DNA of 64,000 nucleotides, taken from positions 6,262,001-6,326,000 of the forward strand of contig CM038914.1 of NCBI GenBank assembly GCA_021904315.1. The letters are read 5' to 3'. This DNA is from Sphagnum magellanicum (taxonomy: Eukaryota > Streptophyta > Sphagnopsida > Sphagnales > Sphagnaceae). The notes beneath the pieces were generated by a model. It was not told the origin of the DNA, did not search any database, and saw only the letters and a list, made by a program, of their open reading frames with translations. Each line of letters opens with the position of its first letter. The first letter of the stretch is position 1. Positions 37,020 through 49,280 of the stretch are shown here, in pieces. The position numbers and the translations under genes are program-made.

Positions 37020-40000
37020 TACATGGAACTTCAAGTTTGTTCCATGGGCATTCTTTGTTGTGAATGATAGGGTTTTTCCTAATTGTGATCAAATGCATCA
37101 ATTGAAATGTAATATTATTCATGTTGACACTCTTACATTGATTGAAATGAAAAGAAAAGAAAGGGGCAAAAAGGATCATTACATATATACATTATCAACA
37201 TTGAAACAAGTTTTAAACAAAGGGCAAAAGCACACTACGGTGTCACAATTTCGATAGATTATAATCCCTTTCCAAAGTCCTTTCCTAATGTAATTGAAAA
37301 CTAACTTAAAATATGAATATTTATATGATATTGAAAGTAACATTTTTTTCCATTTCCAATTTCAAATCATGATGTTGTAAGAAATATAAAAAATATCACC
37401 AAATATTTTTTTTAATAATAATTTTTAATTGTTTAAAAGGGCTTTTTAAATAATTACAATTTTTGGGATTCAGAAAGTCCATAACATAATAAATTAAAAT
37501 CACATTCCATTCATTCAATGGATCTTTAGTTTTTTAAACATAATTCATCTAATATCCCAAAGTTTCAAACACATAAAACTAGCACATTATAAGATAAAAG
37601 TCCATATCCATGAGTTTTGCAAATGTGACAAAAAGTGTGGGCAAAATTCAAAAGTCCATTACTTATTGGCTATCCATTATTTTGATTTGATTTTTCCATT
37701 CTTGGAAGGTTGATTATGATAGCTTTAGATAAGTGAGTCCCTTTTTTCAATATATCAATGAATTTTATTTAATTTATTTTCTTGTATCTAAGGAATACAA
37801 AAAAAATTGTTGTTGTGACGTCCATATAATGTCACCGTAATGTGCAAACACCCCAAAGCAATTGGAGCTTCTAACTACATATATTATAGAACTATTAGTG
37901 TGAGTGAAAACACCTCATGGTCACAATCAAAGAATGATGGGGGTAGTAAAATTATGCAACTTGCAAAGAAATGCCCAACAACGGCACTAGGTGTAATTTT
38001 TCCTTTCGTTTTAAAATAACATTTTTTACAATCTAAGCATGATGAAGCTCAAATTTTTTTTTCTAAAGGACTTGGTGTTGTTCACAACTAAAGGGTTTTT
38101 CCCTTTGAAAACCTATGAAAACATATCAATGTGTAGGTTAGTTTTGAACTTTCATCCCAAGGTTGTTTTTCCTTTTCAAATTACATTATTTGAAGAGACT
38201 ATTCCTACCATGGCACCTTATTAGTTGAATTTGCATGTGCAACCTCAATTTGATGCCAACCTATATTGTTTGATTTGTCAATTAATAAGGGGCAACATGA
38301 TACCTTTGTTCTTGTCATACATTTTATATCTGTAGATTGAAAGTTTCAAGATGTTATAATAGGTCTTTTTGAAGCCAATGATATTATTGAGCATGGGTTG
38401 GCAAGGGAATTGAAAGCCATGCTTGAAAAGTTTGGTTGCATTTTCAAGATTTTAAATAAAGAAAAAGATGAAAGTATCAATTTGGGGAGAATGATATGAC
38501 CCTAAAGTTGGTAAACTTATATGACCCTAAAGTTGGTAAATTTTTGTGAGGCATTAAGTTTGCTTGAACCTTTTGATAATGCATGTTTCAAACATGCCAT
38601 GGGCAAGGTAGCTCAATATGAAACTAACATGATGACAAAATTTCCAAGGACCTTGGGTTAATTAGTGTGAAATTTGTGCAAGAATCCTTTTAGGTTTACA
38701 TTACATAGTCAAAAAAGTTAGGTATGTTGACAATTTTCATTTTTGCAATCCAAGCATTTATAGGTTGTGAAATGCATAATAAAATTGATCCTTCCTTTTC
38801 ATTGTGCATTGTAGGCAAGGGGGCAAAACAATGGAAGTGAATTTATATAAATTCTAGTTTGCTTGAGTGTAAATAATTACACTAGTGAAGACATGTTTTA
38901 CATCCAAGGTCACCATGTTTCAATAATGCCTAGCCTATTGAGTTGCAATTGTCACGTGTTTTAATTGTTAGATAAAACCTTTTATTAACAAGATTCCTTT
39001 TGCACAAACTTGGGCTATTGTGAAGGCCATTTATGATGCATTTTCTCTTGTTGTAATTGGGTGTGTAATTACCAATGCCATGGGTATTGATTATTGTCAA
39101 ATGTTTTTGCCTCAATAATCAAGTTGTACAACTTTTAAAGAAGAAATTGGAGTTGTAAGCAAAAGTCAATGTTTTTGAAGATATGGACATGTGCACCAAG
39201 GTGAAACAACTTGATGCCAACATGCAAAGGTAAGTAACCATGGTTCTAAAACCTTTCCTTTGATTTCATGGATTGTTTTAAGCTTTTTAAAGTTCATAAT
39301 ATGTTTGCTTTTATGTTGGATCCTTGGTTTGAGAACTTGAGCCTAATGCTTAAGAGATTAAGTTGGTTATGCTTCAAAAGTTGAAATTGCTACTACATAT
39401 GATAACTAATTCCTCTTCCCAACCTCCAAGACTTTATACCAAAAGTTCCATAAATGGTTGAGTGCATTTTCAAGTGTTGTGCATAAGAAATTGTCTACAA
39501 TACTAATGTTGTTTTTGGAATAGGGATGTTTGAAAATGAAACTTGTTTTGAATAAGTGCGTGCTTTTCTTTCACATCTTTGGAAGACATTATGAATTTAA
39601 ATTGTTTTCTTGTTTGCACATTTTGAGCTAACTTATTTGGAATAATTGTGTGTAAGTGTAGGTTTGATAGGAATTATCATGCTTTGATGTGTCATTGGAA
39701 GAAGTAAAAGGCCTTCTTCTTTGGTGGTCAAATCATGAAAGGAAATTTTCAATAGTTACCTATTTAAACATACTTGGTAGTTAGATTGAGGCAAAACATG
39801 TGTTTCCTATTGCAAGCATTTTCATAGGTCTTTGTTGGTGTTGACTTGATGTGAAAAACTTGGATCTCTTAAATTTTTTGATTAAAAATTGACTTGATAA
39901 TCCTACTAATATTGGTGTTTAGCACTAAGGAGGACCTAAAAATGTAGATGGGTTTGGTGAGGTTGAAGACATATTAGATGTGATAGATGTTGAATTTCTT

Positions 40001-40085
40001 AGTCAAGTTGAAGGTTAGGAAGAGGATTATGTCCAAAATTCGGTTTTGTGTGATGATTTTGGTAGTATAAATTGTTCATGATGTA
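37020..40085 (+). mobile_element. decayed hAT-superfamily transposon (transposase relic)
   Basis: Read in changing frames, the plus strand gives a colinear series of hAT transposase pieces. The N-terminal WNFKFVPWAFFV and CDQMHQLKC (BED-like region) lie at 37024-37250. FQDVIIGLFEANDIIEHGLA and ELKAMLEKFGCIFKI lie at 38340-38470, LLEPFDNACFKHAMGKVAQY at 38560-38630, and IPFAQTWAIVKAIYDAF at 38990-39050. VHNMFAFMLDPWFENL lies at 39290-39350, the C-terminal dimerisation part with IEAKHVFPIA and VKNLDLLNFLIKN at 39700-39900, and an acidic tail to about 40080. Frameshifts, stops and AT drift show it has long been inactive. Terminal repeats and the 8-bp target duplication were not found. The family is known from several plant genomes. 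Confidence 0.75.
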
Positions 40086-41300
40086 GTTGATACCTCTTTA
40101 ATTTTAATTGAACTCATGTGCCTCTTTTGCCAAGTTTTGTAAATATGTCAATTCAATGATCACATTGTAAACCAAGAATGCATGTTTGTTATTTGGTGTG
40201 AACCCTTCCTATGAATGAAATCAAAGTTTGCATGTCTTAACACTTTTTTTGTTTATTTATTTATTTTTATTTTTACATTATTTTGCATATACTAAAACCA
40301 ATTTACACTTATAGTTACATCCCCCACCCTATACACTGACACAATATGTAAATGAGCCATAGACATGCATGACATTCATTTGTTCATTTTTTGATAACCA
40401 TTAAGAATTAATATTTACAGTGTAAATTGGGTGGTTGTTGGTTCTAGTTTTTTTATTTGCATAACTATGTCCCTCAATATGAAAGAGATGAATTTATGAT
40501 ATATAACCATGGTCCTGAATAAATAAATAAATAAATAATTTTAATAAATATCATTATAATTTACAAAAATTAAAAAAACCAATCAAAGTACCTTTTGTAA
40601 AACTATTGATTTTTTTATGTTTCTTTCATGATAACTACTTCTCTCATGGTTTGACTTTTGAAATAATTGGAGTCTTGAACTAGAGGGCATTTAAAATTTT
40701 CAAAAACTCAAAATTGATTACTATTAACAAAATGAAATAACTGCCCAACATTAGTATTTATTTAAGCTTTTCACCGTTTTAAAAAGATTGGCAATTTTCA
40801 TGGAAGAATTGGTATTTCGAGGTCGGTTCTTTGTCCTTATTCTTTGATTTTTTAGAACGTTCACAAAACATCAAAACCCATTTGGTTGGTTCTTCCTATT
40901 TAAGAAAACTTTCAATCCTAGTTTCGACATTTCAATTTTTTCTAATGGGTTTTAAAGTGCAAGTTTGAACCTAAATCTTCAAATATCTAATCATGCAACT
41001 CCAATTTTGGCACCTTTTTCAAGTTAAAGAACCATTGGGTGATTTTGAACCCAATTTTTAAAATCTTTAAACCATGTGGTTTCAACTTTAGCATATTTTT
41101 CCAAATTCAAGAACCTTTGAATGCAATTACAAAACTACATCAAATTCTATGTACACTACACTACACACTCCACATGACTAAAGAAATGACTAGTTTTAAT
41201 TTGGTAGAATATAATAATTGGCCTAGGTGGTTGCATTAAAATTGTCTCATGTACATTCTCCTTTTTTATGTTTATTAGTGGGCCTTGTTTCATTGGCTTG
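40086..41300. other. intergenic, AT-rich; nothing recognised
   Basis: Short AT-rich frames and simple (TAAA)n/(TTTA)n tracts only. It may include the unrecognised right end of the decayed hAT element. Confidence 0.4.
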
Positions 41301-41651
41301 TGAAAGGTGATGGTATGAAATGGCAAATTGAATAGCCTATGGGAAATTGCCATGCATTTCTCTATGGGAAGGGCAAATACAATGGTAAACTAGAGATTCT
41401 TCATGCATTTCCCCATGTGAAAGGTGATGGTATGAAATGGCAAATTGAATAGCCTATGGGAAATTGCCATGCATTTCTCTATGGGAAGGGCAAATACAAT
41501 GGTAAACTAGAGATTCTTCATGCATTTCCCCATGTGAAAGGTGATGGTGTGAAATGGCAAATTGAATAGCCTATGGGAAATTGCCATGCATTTCTCTATG
41601 GGAAGGGCAAATACAATGGTAAACTAGAGATTCTTCATGCATTTCCCCATG
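41301..41651 (+). repeat. 117-bp tandem repeat, three nearly identical copies
   Basis: TGAAAGGTGATGGTRTGAAA starts at 41301, 41418 and 41535, a period of exactly 117. Only one or two bases differ between copies, so the triplication is recent. It lies 0.8-1.2 kb upstream of the RS-rich protein gene. Confidence 0.95.
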
Positions 41652-42119
41652 TGGTGTGAAAAGGACAATCAAAAGGACCAATATGATGATAAAACACTAA
41701 TAATTGATTGGTTGAAATGATTCAAGTCTAAAAGTTTGAAAGAGGTCTAAATATGACCCCTTATTGGCCCAAGTGTGAATTCAAATGTTATTGGTCTTCT
41801 TAGTGCTAAGGTTTGGGACACTAAAGGAAAAACCAAAGGTCCGATATGATGAGATGCATTGATTGGTTGAAGTGGTTCACGTGTTATTGGTCAAAGTGTG
41901 AAGCAAGTGTGAACACCACTTTTTAATTAATTCAAGTGTGAATTCAAATATCATTGGCCCCAAGTGATAAGGTTTGAGATGTGAAAATGCAAACAAAAGG
42001 ACCAATATGATAAAGAAAAATTGATTAATTGAAAAAATGAAAAATTTTAATTTTAATTAATTCTCAATGAAAAAAATCACTCTAAATTTCAATCGATGCA
42101 GGTGACAATCGGGGAGAGT
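41652..42119. other. AT-rich spacer
   Basis: Contains loosely repeated CCAATATGATGA / TTGATTGGTTGAA words and nothing else recognised. Confidence 0.45.
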
Positions 42120-42124
42120 CATAT

Positions 42125-42450
42125 TTGTTCTCAGGCATCATGGGAACTCAGGCGGTTATATTGTTCTTAGCCATGGGAACTCGGACGGCCTTGTTATTGT
42201 TCTCGGGCATGGGAACTCGGATGATTATATTGTTCTCGGGAATGGGAACTCGGATGATTATATTGTTCTCGGGCATGGGAACTCGATTGATTATATTGTT
42301 CAAGGGCATGGGAACTCGGATGGTTGTATTGTTCCAGGGCATGGGAACTCGGGTGGTTATAATGTTCTCGGGCATGGGATGTCGGATGGTTACAATGTTC
42401 TCGGGCACGGGATCTCGGATGGTTATCTTGTTCTCGGGCTTGGGAACAAG
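42125..42450 (+). repeat. 33-bp tandem repeat, nine to ten copies, abutting a start codon
   Basis: The unit CATGGGAACTCGGATGATTA continues TATTGTTCTCGGG. The period of 33 keeps one reading frame, so a 110-codon frame (42125-42457) encodes an 11-residue repeat like SGMGTRMIILF, and the opposite strand is open too. Each unit carries one or more ATGs. The frame stops 15 bases before the ATG of the RS-rich protein gene, so it would act as an upstream ORF if inside the transcript. Confidence 0.93.
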
Positions 42451-42472
42451 GGTTTGAGACGGAGAGCGAGAG

Positions 42473-45400
42473 ATGAGTGGATTAGGGCTTGGTGGTGCGC
42501 GGCAGCCATCGCCATCGCCAGTGGGGTTTGGTCGAGAAGTGCAGCGAGCGATGGAAGAAGAGAAAGCGGCAGCTTACTACGAGGAGCTGGTGCGCAAGGG
42601 AGGCAATGCCGCGCGTTTCAAGCAGGGACTGGGATTCGGTGGAGCCAAGGGTTCGGAAGTCAGTAGTAGTAGTATTTTTCCCAAGAGGGACGCGCATGCA
42701 TCATCATCACTGAGCAACTTTGTGAAGCAAGCCAGCCCTGGAAGAGCGGCGGCAATTCAGACTGAGATAAAAGCTGAAAGAATTCGGGATAAACTTAAGA
42801 AGAAAGAAACAGTCCCCTCCGACGACCACCACGACAGCCGCCGCAAACACAGGCAAGTAGTTTGGTTTTCTGCCTTTTGTGCAAGTGCGTTTTTTTTTTG
42901 CTTGTTTTTTTGCTTCACTTGTGTGCCGTATAATGCAACGCTCACCATGCATCGTCGACTCTGCTGACGGAGTGTAAAACAAGAGCAATTGCGAATTGCA
43001 AACGGCTTCCCCCTGGGTTTTGGAGTAGTTGTCAAGGCTGGTTATATTGATTGCAAACCATTTTGGTTTTCTAGGGGAAGAAGGACTAGGTGTGCCTGAG
43101 CTCTGCATGTGCGTCACAGACCACGTAATGATGAAAAGTTCGTGAATGGTTCAAGGCAGGAGTCAAGGAAGGATGCTGAGCATGTGTCAGGAAATGGAAG
43201 CCCCCTTAGGGATCGTCCTCGTCAAGGTCACAGCAATTCACCAGATCCCAGTAGTGGTCAACAGCAGCGGTCCCCAAGGTGGAAGCATGATTCTCCATCT
43301 TCAAACAGGAATGCAAGGCATTCACATGATTCAAGAAGCTTGAGCAGTTCATCAGAACACAGCAGCTCAAGAGACTTTGGTGACAGGAGGTCTAGGAGGG
43401 GAAACCATGATGGGAGGAGTCCTTCTTCCCCAAGACTCAGGACCTCACATAGAGACAGCAGTAGGGATGATGGATCCCCACGGCGGCGGTGGTCGAAAGC
43501 ACAGATGCCGCTGCCACAAGACCATGGAGACAGCAGTGATTGCTCTCCAAGCAGGTTGAAGAAGAGTCGGCAGTGGGGCCACAGAGACGAAAGGGACAGA
43601 TCTCAAAGTCAGCTGAAAGAAAGGAGGCAAAGGGACCATCGAGATAGCAGCAGCAACTGGTTGAAGGAGCGGAGTCGGAGAAAGAGGCGGAGATCTCACA
43701 GTTTTTCTAGTGACAGTGATGAGAGATCCTTTCGACATTCCCCCAGGTGCACAATCACATGACTGCATATTCTAGATTGAGTCCAAATTTTTTGTTTCAG
43801 CTTGTGTCAATTTCAGCTGTCTTTTGTTGCTTTGAAATGTTGCAGTGGCTCTTTCATTGTACATTGCATTTGCATTTCTGTTTTCTCAATTCCTCTTGAT
43901 CCTCATCTGACAGGAGAGGCCGCATCCAGTCATCATCTGATAGGTCAAGGAAGAGGTCCCGCACTCCATTGCACAGTAGAAACCCAAGGGATCAAAGCCA
44001 TTCTACTGAAAGATGCCAGGAGTGGACAAGAAGGAGCTCATCACGGGACAGAGATAGGAGGAGAAGGGGTACCTCTGTGGAGAGAATAAGGAAAGGAAGG
44101 AGTTTGAGCCTTTCGCAAGAAAGAGAGAAAGGCAATGGTGATGGCAGGAGCGAGAGACCAGGAAGGAGCTCTGCAACTAGGGTTGATACTAGCTCAAGGA
44201 GGCATAGCAGGAATGGAGATTCCAAAACAAAAGTAAAGACAAGGGTACCTGACCGTGACTTCTTGAAGCTCATCCCCAATTTTGATTCCATGGTGAGCAA
44301 GAATCCTATATCAAATTACCAGTTGGAGACACGTTAGGCCTGATGATGTCACCACGTCTTGCTCATTTTGCTAGGTTACTTTGTGTAGGGTGAGGAACAA
44401 GAACAGGGCCCCACTCTGGGAATGAGGGCCTGGTGTGAGGCAGGAGCTGAGCGTGGGACCTGAATTAATCACCCTGTTTGAGGTCCTTACCCAGTGTAAA
44501 GAACTAGTAGCATTTTGCTTTTGGAAACAGATGGCCCATGATTTTATTTGAGAGGTGAGGATGGTGCCTTACTCATAAGGTTCCTCAATTTGAGGAACCA
44601 TATGAGTAAGGTGCTATCCTCTGTTGAGGCAGATATTTTTTCCAAGGCTAAGGCACCCTCCACATACCCTAGGAAAAGTTCTTCCAGTTCTTAATGCTCA
44701 TTTGAGGTGGGTCTAATATATGTGTTCTGCCTGCAGACACCAGCAGAGAAAGTCAAAGCAAAAATGAAGCTACAACTGTCTGAAACAGGTCTTTCTCATA
44801 CTCCTACTACTAATCTGGGAGTGTTCCCTAAGATCCATCATCAACTGAATGCCATTGTTATAGTGCCTGATTTCATGTTGTGAGTTCCTTGTTGATCAAG
44901 TGCTGATGAACAGACCATAAGTCTGGCTGACAATGCCCCTTTTGCTTGTCTCGTTTGGCTTTCAGTGGTGAAGGATACAGCCAAGGGGATGACAGGAGAG
45001 TGGGAGAGGTTTGATTTTGACAAGGATGCACCCTTGGATGATGAGGCTAAGCTTGACTATTTTGGAGGTTCTTTTTCTGTTTGTTGTTTTCCCTATGCTT
45101 TTGAGCTGACCTTGAAGCCTTGCCTTCTTCAGCAACAAACATCACTGTCATGGATACTATCATGAGTGAGAGACTACAGAATTGTTCTTGTTGGCAATCA
45201 GTCGTGAGCGGCTATTTCTCTTTGTTTAGTGTTACATGGTATATGTGCTATGACAGTGTTATTGGTAGAATATATTTTTTAAGGCTTGTATGCACTTGTT
45301 GCACAAGCAGATGGAACAGGAGCCATTGATGACACGGGTCACATGAGAAATACTGGAAGCACACTGCTCTCTACAGCAAATCAGGTAATCAATCATATAC

Positions 45401-46626
45401 TCAAAACTCTGCAGGCCAGAATGACTCTTTCACCCATCATTGGGCATGCAGTGCTGAGTTCCTAGTTTTTCAGGTCAACATTTCTTCTTTTGTAGATTTA
45501 GTAGTGGCCCTTACCATTATCAGAAATCATGTCTTGGGGGGCAACAAATATTAGCCTGGTTAACAAAATATGTGCACAAATTAGCCTGGTTAATGAGACG
45601 CTCATATGTGCACTAGTCAAATTCGTATTAAATGCAGCATCACATGGTGAAGGAAGTGGATGCTTGGGGCCCTGTTTTAATTAGGAGCCATGTTAGGACA
45701 TAAAACCAAAGCTGTGACCTATGACACTGAGTCGACATGGGCCATTTTTCTTTGAAATGTTGCAGATGAGATTTATCTATTTTCTTCTTCTGAATATTTC
45801 CCACAAAAGTACCTCAGAAAAAGTGTGAAGTGAACTTAACACCCTTTCTTGAGTTCCCATCTGAGCACACTGATTTTTGGGGAAGGTCCCTGAATTCCCA
45901 GGATAAGGCATAGTGTGATCTGAGGTAGTAGTTGCCATCTTTGGAGCTTTTGTACCATTCTGAACCCTGATAGCCTTGCATGTAGACAAAGGGAGACAGA
46001 GCTCTTTAATCTGCAGGACAGGTAACAGATCTCAATTTATTTTACAGGCAAGGAGGGAAGCTCAAATTCAAGCAGCCCATGATGCAGCCATCTTTGGGGC
46101 CCCTGTTGCAACCACTCATGGATTGAAAACCGAGAAGGGAGGCTCTGGGCATAGGGTAAGGGACAGTGAAGAGGACAACCGTGCTGCCAGGAGAAGATCT
46201 GATGCCACAAGCCTTACTGATGAAGAAGAGAGGTCAAAGGTTACTGAGACTCCTGGCACTGGTGTTGTTAGTGAGCAGGTAAAGCTTTCCCTTCACTCTG
46301 GGAGGTGGCATTGCACTTTAGGAGCCCTTGTTTTTGCAGCATAAAATCTGAACTGGACACAGGGTTTTTTAGGGTTTTCTAAATCAATTGTACCAAAACT
46401 TGTCTCTTTGAAGTCTAGGAAACAGTCTTCATGAAGTGGGTATTTTGGTCTGTTTCTTTTGGGGTTCTAGGTCAGAGATTTTTTGCAACTCATCATGCTT
46501 GACCTTGGATGTTGCATACAGATTATAGCAATGCAGTCAGCAGGGTCATGGCAAGAAAGGGCAAAGAAAATGAGGGAGGCAAGGGCAGCAGCAGCAGGCT
46601 TGCATATGGAAGCATCTGCCTCATGA
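42473..46626 (+). CDS. RS-rich nuclear protein, probably splicing-associated (8 exons)
   Basis: Exons inferred from splice sites and phase: 42473-42852, 43120-43746, 43914-44292, 44737-44788, 44966-45067, 45311-45384, 46048-46278 and 46522-46626. They join to 1950 bases, or 649 residues. The N-terminus begins MSGLGLGGARQP and is followed by a charged segment. Residues about 125-450 are dominated by RS, SR, RD and RER dipeptides, as in SR-type and SRRM-like splicing proteins. A conserved-looking C-terminal part follows: VPDRDFLKLIPNFDSMTPAE, KGMTGEWERFDFDKDAPLDD, and a helical, Arg/Ala-rich end (SWQERAKKMREARAAAAG). The first intron uses a GC donor. I know no experimentally defined family for this combination, so a role in pre-mRNA processing is inferred from the RS composition. 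The start was chosen as the first ATG after the 33-bp array that keeps exon 1 in frame. Confidence 0.85.
42853..43119 (+). other. GC-AG intron of the RS-rich protein gene
   Basis: The donor context is CACAG|GCAAGT, the best-matching context for a GC donor, and the acceptor is GTCACAG at 43119. Phase 2 on both sides restores an Arg codon (AGA). The nearby GT donor (at 42857) gives the wrong phase for this acceptor. Confidence 0.75.
44557..44621 (+). repeat. 65-bp near-perfect hairpin in intron 3 of the RS-rich protein gene
   Basis: The left arm starts GAGGATGGTGCCTTACTCAT and the right arm ends GAGTAAGGTGCTATCCTC. The two 32-base arms join almost without a loop. In RNA, three of the four differences are G-U pairs and one is A-A. 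It lies inside the transcribed intron 44293-44736. Confidence 0.85.
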
Positions 46627-48290
46627 TAAACTGACTGCTTGTCTTGAACTCTCTCTCATAAAGAATGGAGAGGCGTTGGTTTATGCACCTTCCTTTTCTC
46701 ACTGCTCTTCTCATATTATACTTCATATAAATCAACACACTCTGTTTGTAGCAGATCTTACTGGTCACAAACTACCTGAAATTAAAGGTCAATGCTTTGT
46801 GCATATTTTCACCTTTAGTTGCTTGATCATCCTAATCAACTTATATCCATGCCTTCGATTGCAGAGTGTTAACTAACAGAGTTTCCGCTTTTCCCTACTT
46901 TCCTTGAACATTTTGTACAAAATCCACCCTCTCAGAAGCACCAGAGGGTTGGATCTTGAACAGGAAGTCAAAAATGAGGAGAAATTCAAATTGACCTTGT
47001 TATTTATAAGGCACACTTTATTCAGGTTCCCCCAAGTTTTTGCATGTCATACATCAATATCACAAATAATGTTTGCCAAAAGACACCTTTGTCGACAATT
47101 GAATATCATGGGTGTTGGAAAATTTTGAAAGAATGTGGAGAATAGTTGATTTCCCCTAATCTTAGTCCATTCTAAAAATTCCTTTCTGGATGTGAGGACA
47201 TCTAATTACCAACAAGATTCACTATATTTTGGTTCTCTTAAGTTTGTTGGCTCTGCCCATAGGGAAGTGTATATGCATGTGTGCAGGATTTGGACTTGGG
47301 GATAAAAGTTTGGCTCACTCACTGACCAATTTGGGGATAACAAGTGTTCACAGAATAAAAGTTTTCAGATGGATGTAATTTTTCATATTTGGGGGTGGAT
47401 GCATCAATATATAATGAAAGGCAGAGCCATTGTGATGAGCTGCTTGTTATTTATGCAAATGGATTGACAAACATTAAAAAAACAGTTTTTTTGCACAACA
47501 TCCAATTGAAGGGATCAAAAGAAATGAGCCACCAATCTATTGGTGGGAAATGTTGTTGAGAATAATCACCTTTGCAAAAATCAAATATTTTCTATTCCAA
47601 AGTTTTTTAAAGCAATAACATGACACCCAATACCTACAACAAATTGAAGTTGCTCAGGCTAGACCTCGAGCGACTCAATTCTCAACATGTCCAGAAATTC
47701 TATCACAAGTTCTTAATGACTAACAAAAAAATTCATAACAATTCTACAACCCAAAAAAACCTCTCCACACACAAAAACAACCCTTAGAAAAAAAACCCCC
47801 CAAAAAACAAACACCAACAATGAATCACCAACAACGAAACAAAATGATATACATGAGGAGAAAGCCAAACCCTTCAATCAATCCAGGCAAAAAATCATAT
47901 CTTTCATAAGAATAGAGAAATCTCCATTCTCACGATGAAGAAGAAACAGCAAAGTTAACACTTCCTCAGGAAGCCACAGAAAGAACCAAACAAGGGGAGA
48001 CAAAAAAACAAAACACACACACCGGTATGAACAAAAGTGCCAGTCTCATACCTGTTCAGGGACCATAACAGTAGTATGTATGACAGTGACTTAACTATCA
48101 CAACTTCCCCACTGACTTCATCAGCTCCTTACATAGGGTAAAAGCCGGTGACAAGCACCATCCTACGAACTGAGTTTCTGCTGCAATTCCAGAAGCAACG
48201 GGAAGACTCAGCCATACTACTGGCTAGCAACAGACCCCACAACAAAGACCAGACAAAGAAACAAAGAACGACAGAAAGGGAGAAGAACAG
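46627..48290. other. 3' flank of the RS gene and intergenic DNA
   Basis: No further exon or gene recognised. 47680-48060 is A/C-rich with short repeats of AAAACAAC. Confidence 0.45.
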
Positions 48291-48299
48291 GGAAAGACT

Positions 48300-49280
48300 G
48301 AGAACAAGTGGGCTTACAGGTAGCTCCCCACTTACATGACCTGAAGCAAAATCATTCTGAAAATGCCAAAAAGCAGAAATTCCAAACAGGAATTTTTCTT
48401 TAAGAACCAACCCTCTAGTTCTCTTTAGAAGAACTTTAAAAGGGTAGCCTTTTGCCTTCAGAAAGACAATAAGACTGACCATCTGGAAGACCAAAAACTT
48501 CTTACAACTACAAAGTCTCAAGAATCTGTAAAATTGACTATTGATAACCCCCAGCTTCGCAGTCATTGAGATATTGGAATGAACATGAGGCATTCTAATC
48601 ATTTCAATACCTGCATACTCTGGTTGAGAGCGTTTGTCAAAAATGTCACAGGATAAACCTTGAGGACTCTGTCTCACAGTTAGATCCAAGAAAGTACAAG
48701 AGAAGCCTTTAGACATACAATTCAACTCACAAGAGGTTTTTGGGTATATGCCGCTACCAAAAGAGTCTTGGTTAAATTACATGAAGTTCTCAAAATCTGG
48801 AAAATCAGGAACAAAAAGATCATCCACAAACCTATGAACCAAGGACAAACTACGAAGCACAACAGGACGTGTTACTCTTCAAGAGACGCTTAATGAAATC
48901 AAACTCGTAGGTAAAGAGATAGAAATTAGCTAAATAGACCGCACAATTAGTACCCATGGGGGTACCAATGCATCGTCTATAAACACCCTGACCAAAACAA
49001 AGAAACAAATTGTCTAATAAGAAATCCAGCCAAGAGATCAAATCTGAAGCCTCCACAACTCTGAAGCTATGAAGATTTTCAAACAAATTGATCTCTGCTT
49101 TATTTTTCAGCCACAAAAACCTAAAGTTCAAAGCTGTTTTTTCAACCATCAAAAACTTAAATGATGAAGCTTCAGCATCTGATTAAACACTTTATTTATC
49201 AGAACTCTCATATGAGCTTTTAGATCCACTAGGTCAATTTTAGTGTATAGAGTTGAGAAATTAAAGGACTGCAACAGAAT
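48300..49280 (-). mobile_element. degraded reverse transcriptase fragment, Penelope-like type
   Basis: On the minus strand, pieces in order are FSTLYTKIDLVDLKAHM, VYRRCIGTPMGTNCAVYLAN, RFVDDLF and CTFLDLTVRQ, then YDKR-like FDKRSQPEYAG and FYRFLRLCSCKKFLVF. This order (STLYT, GxPMGTNCA, RYIDDL, SYLDL, KLYDKR) is that of a family of non-LTR reverse transcriptases that I associate with Penelope-like elements. Assignment to Penelope rather than another RT lineage rests on motif memory. The copy is old and broken in several places. Its ends, any GIY-YIG domain and target duplications were not seen. Confidence 0.7.
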
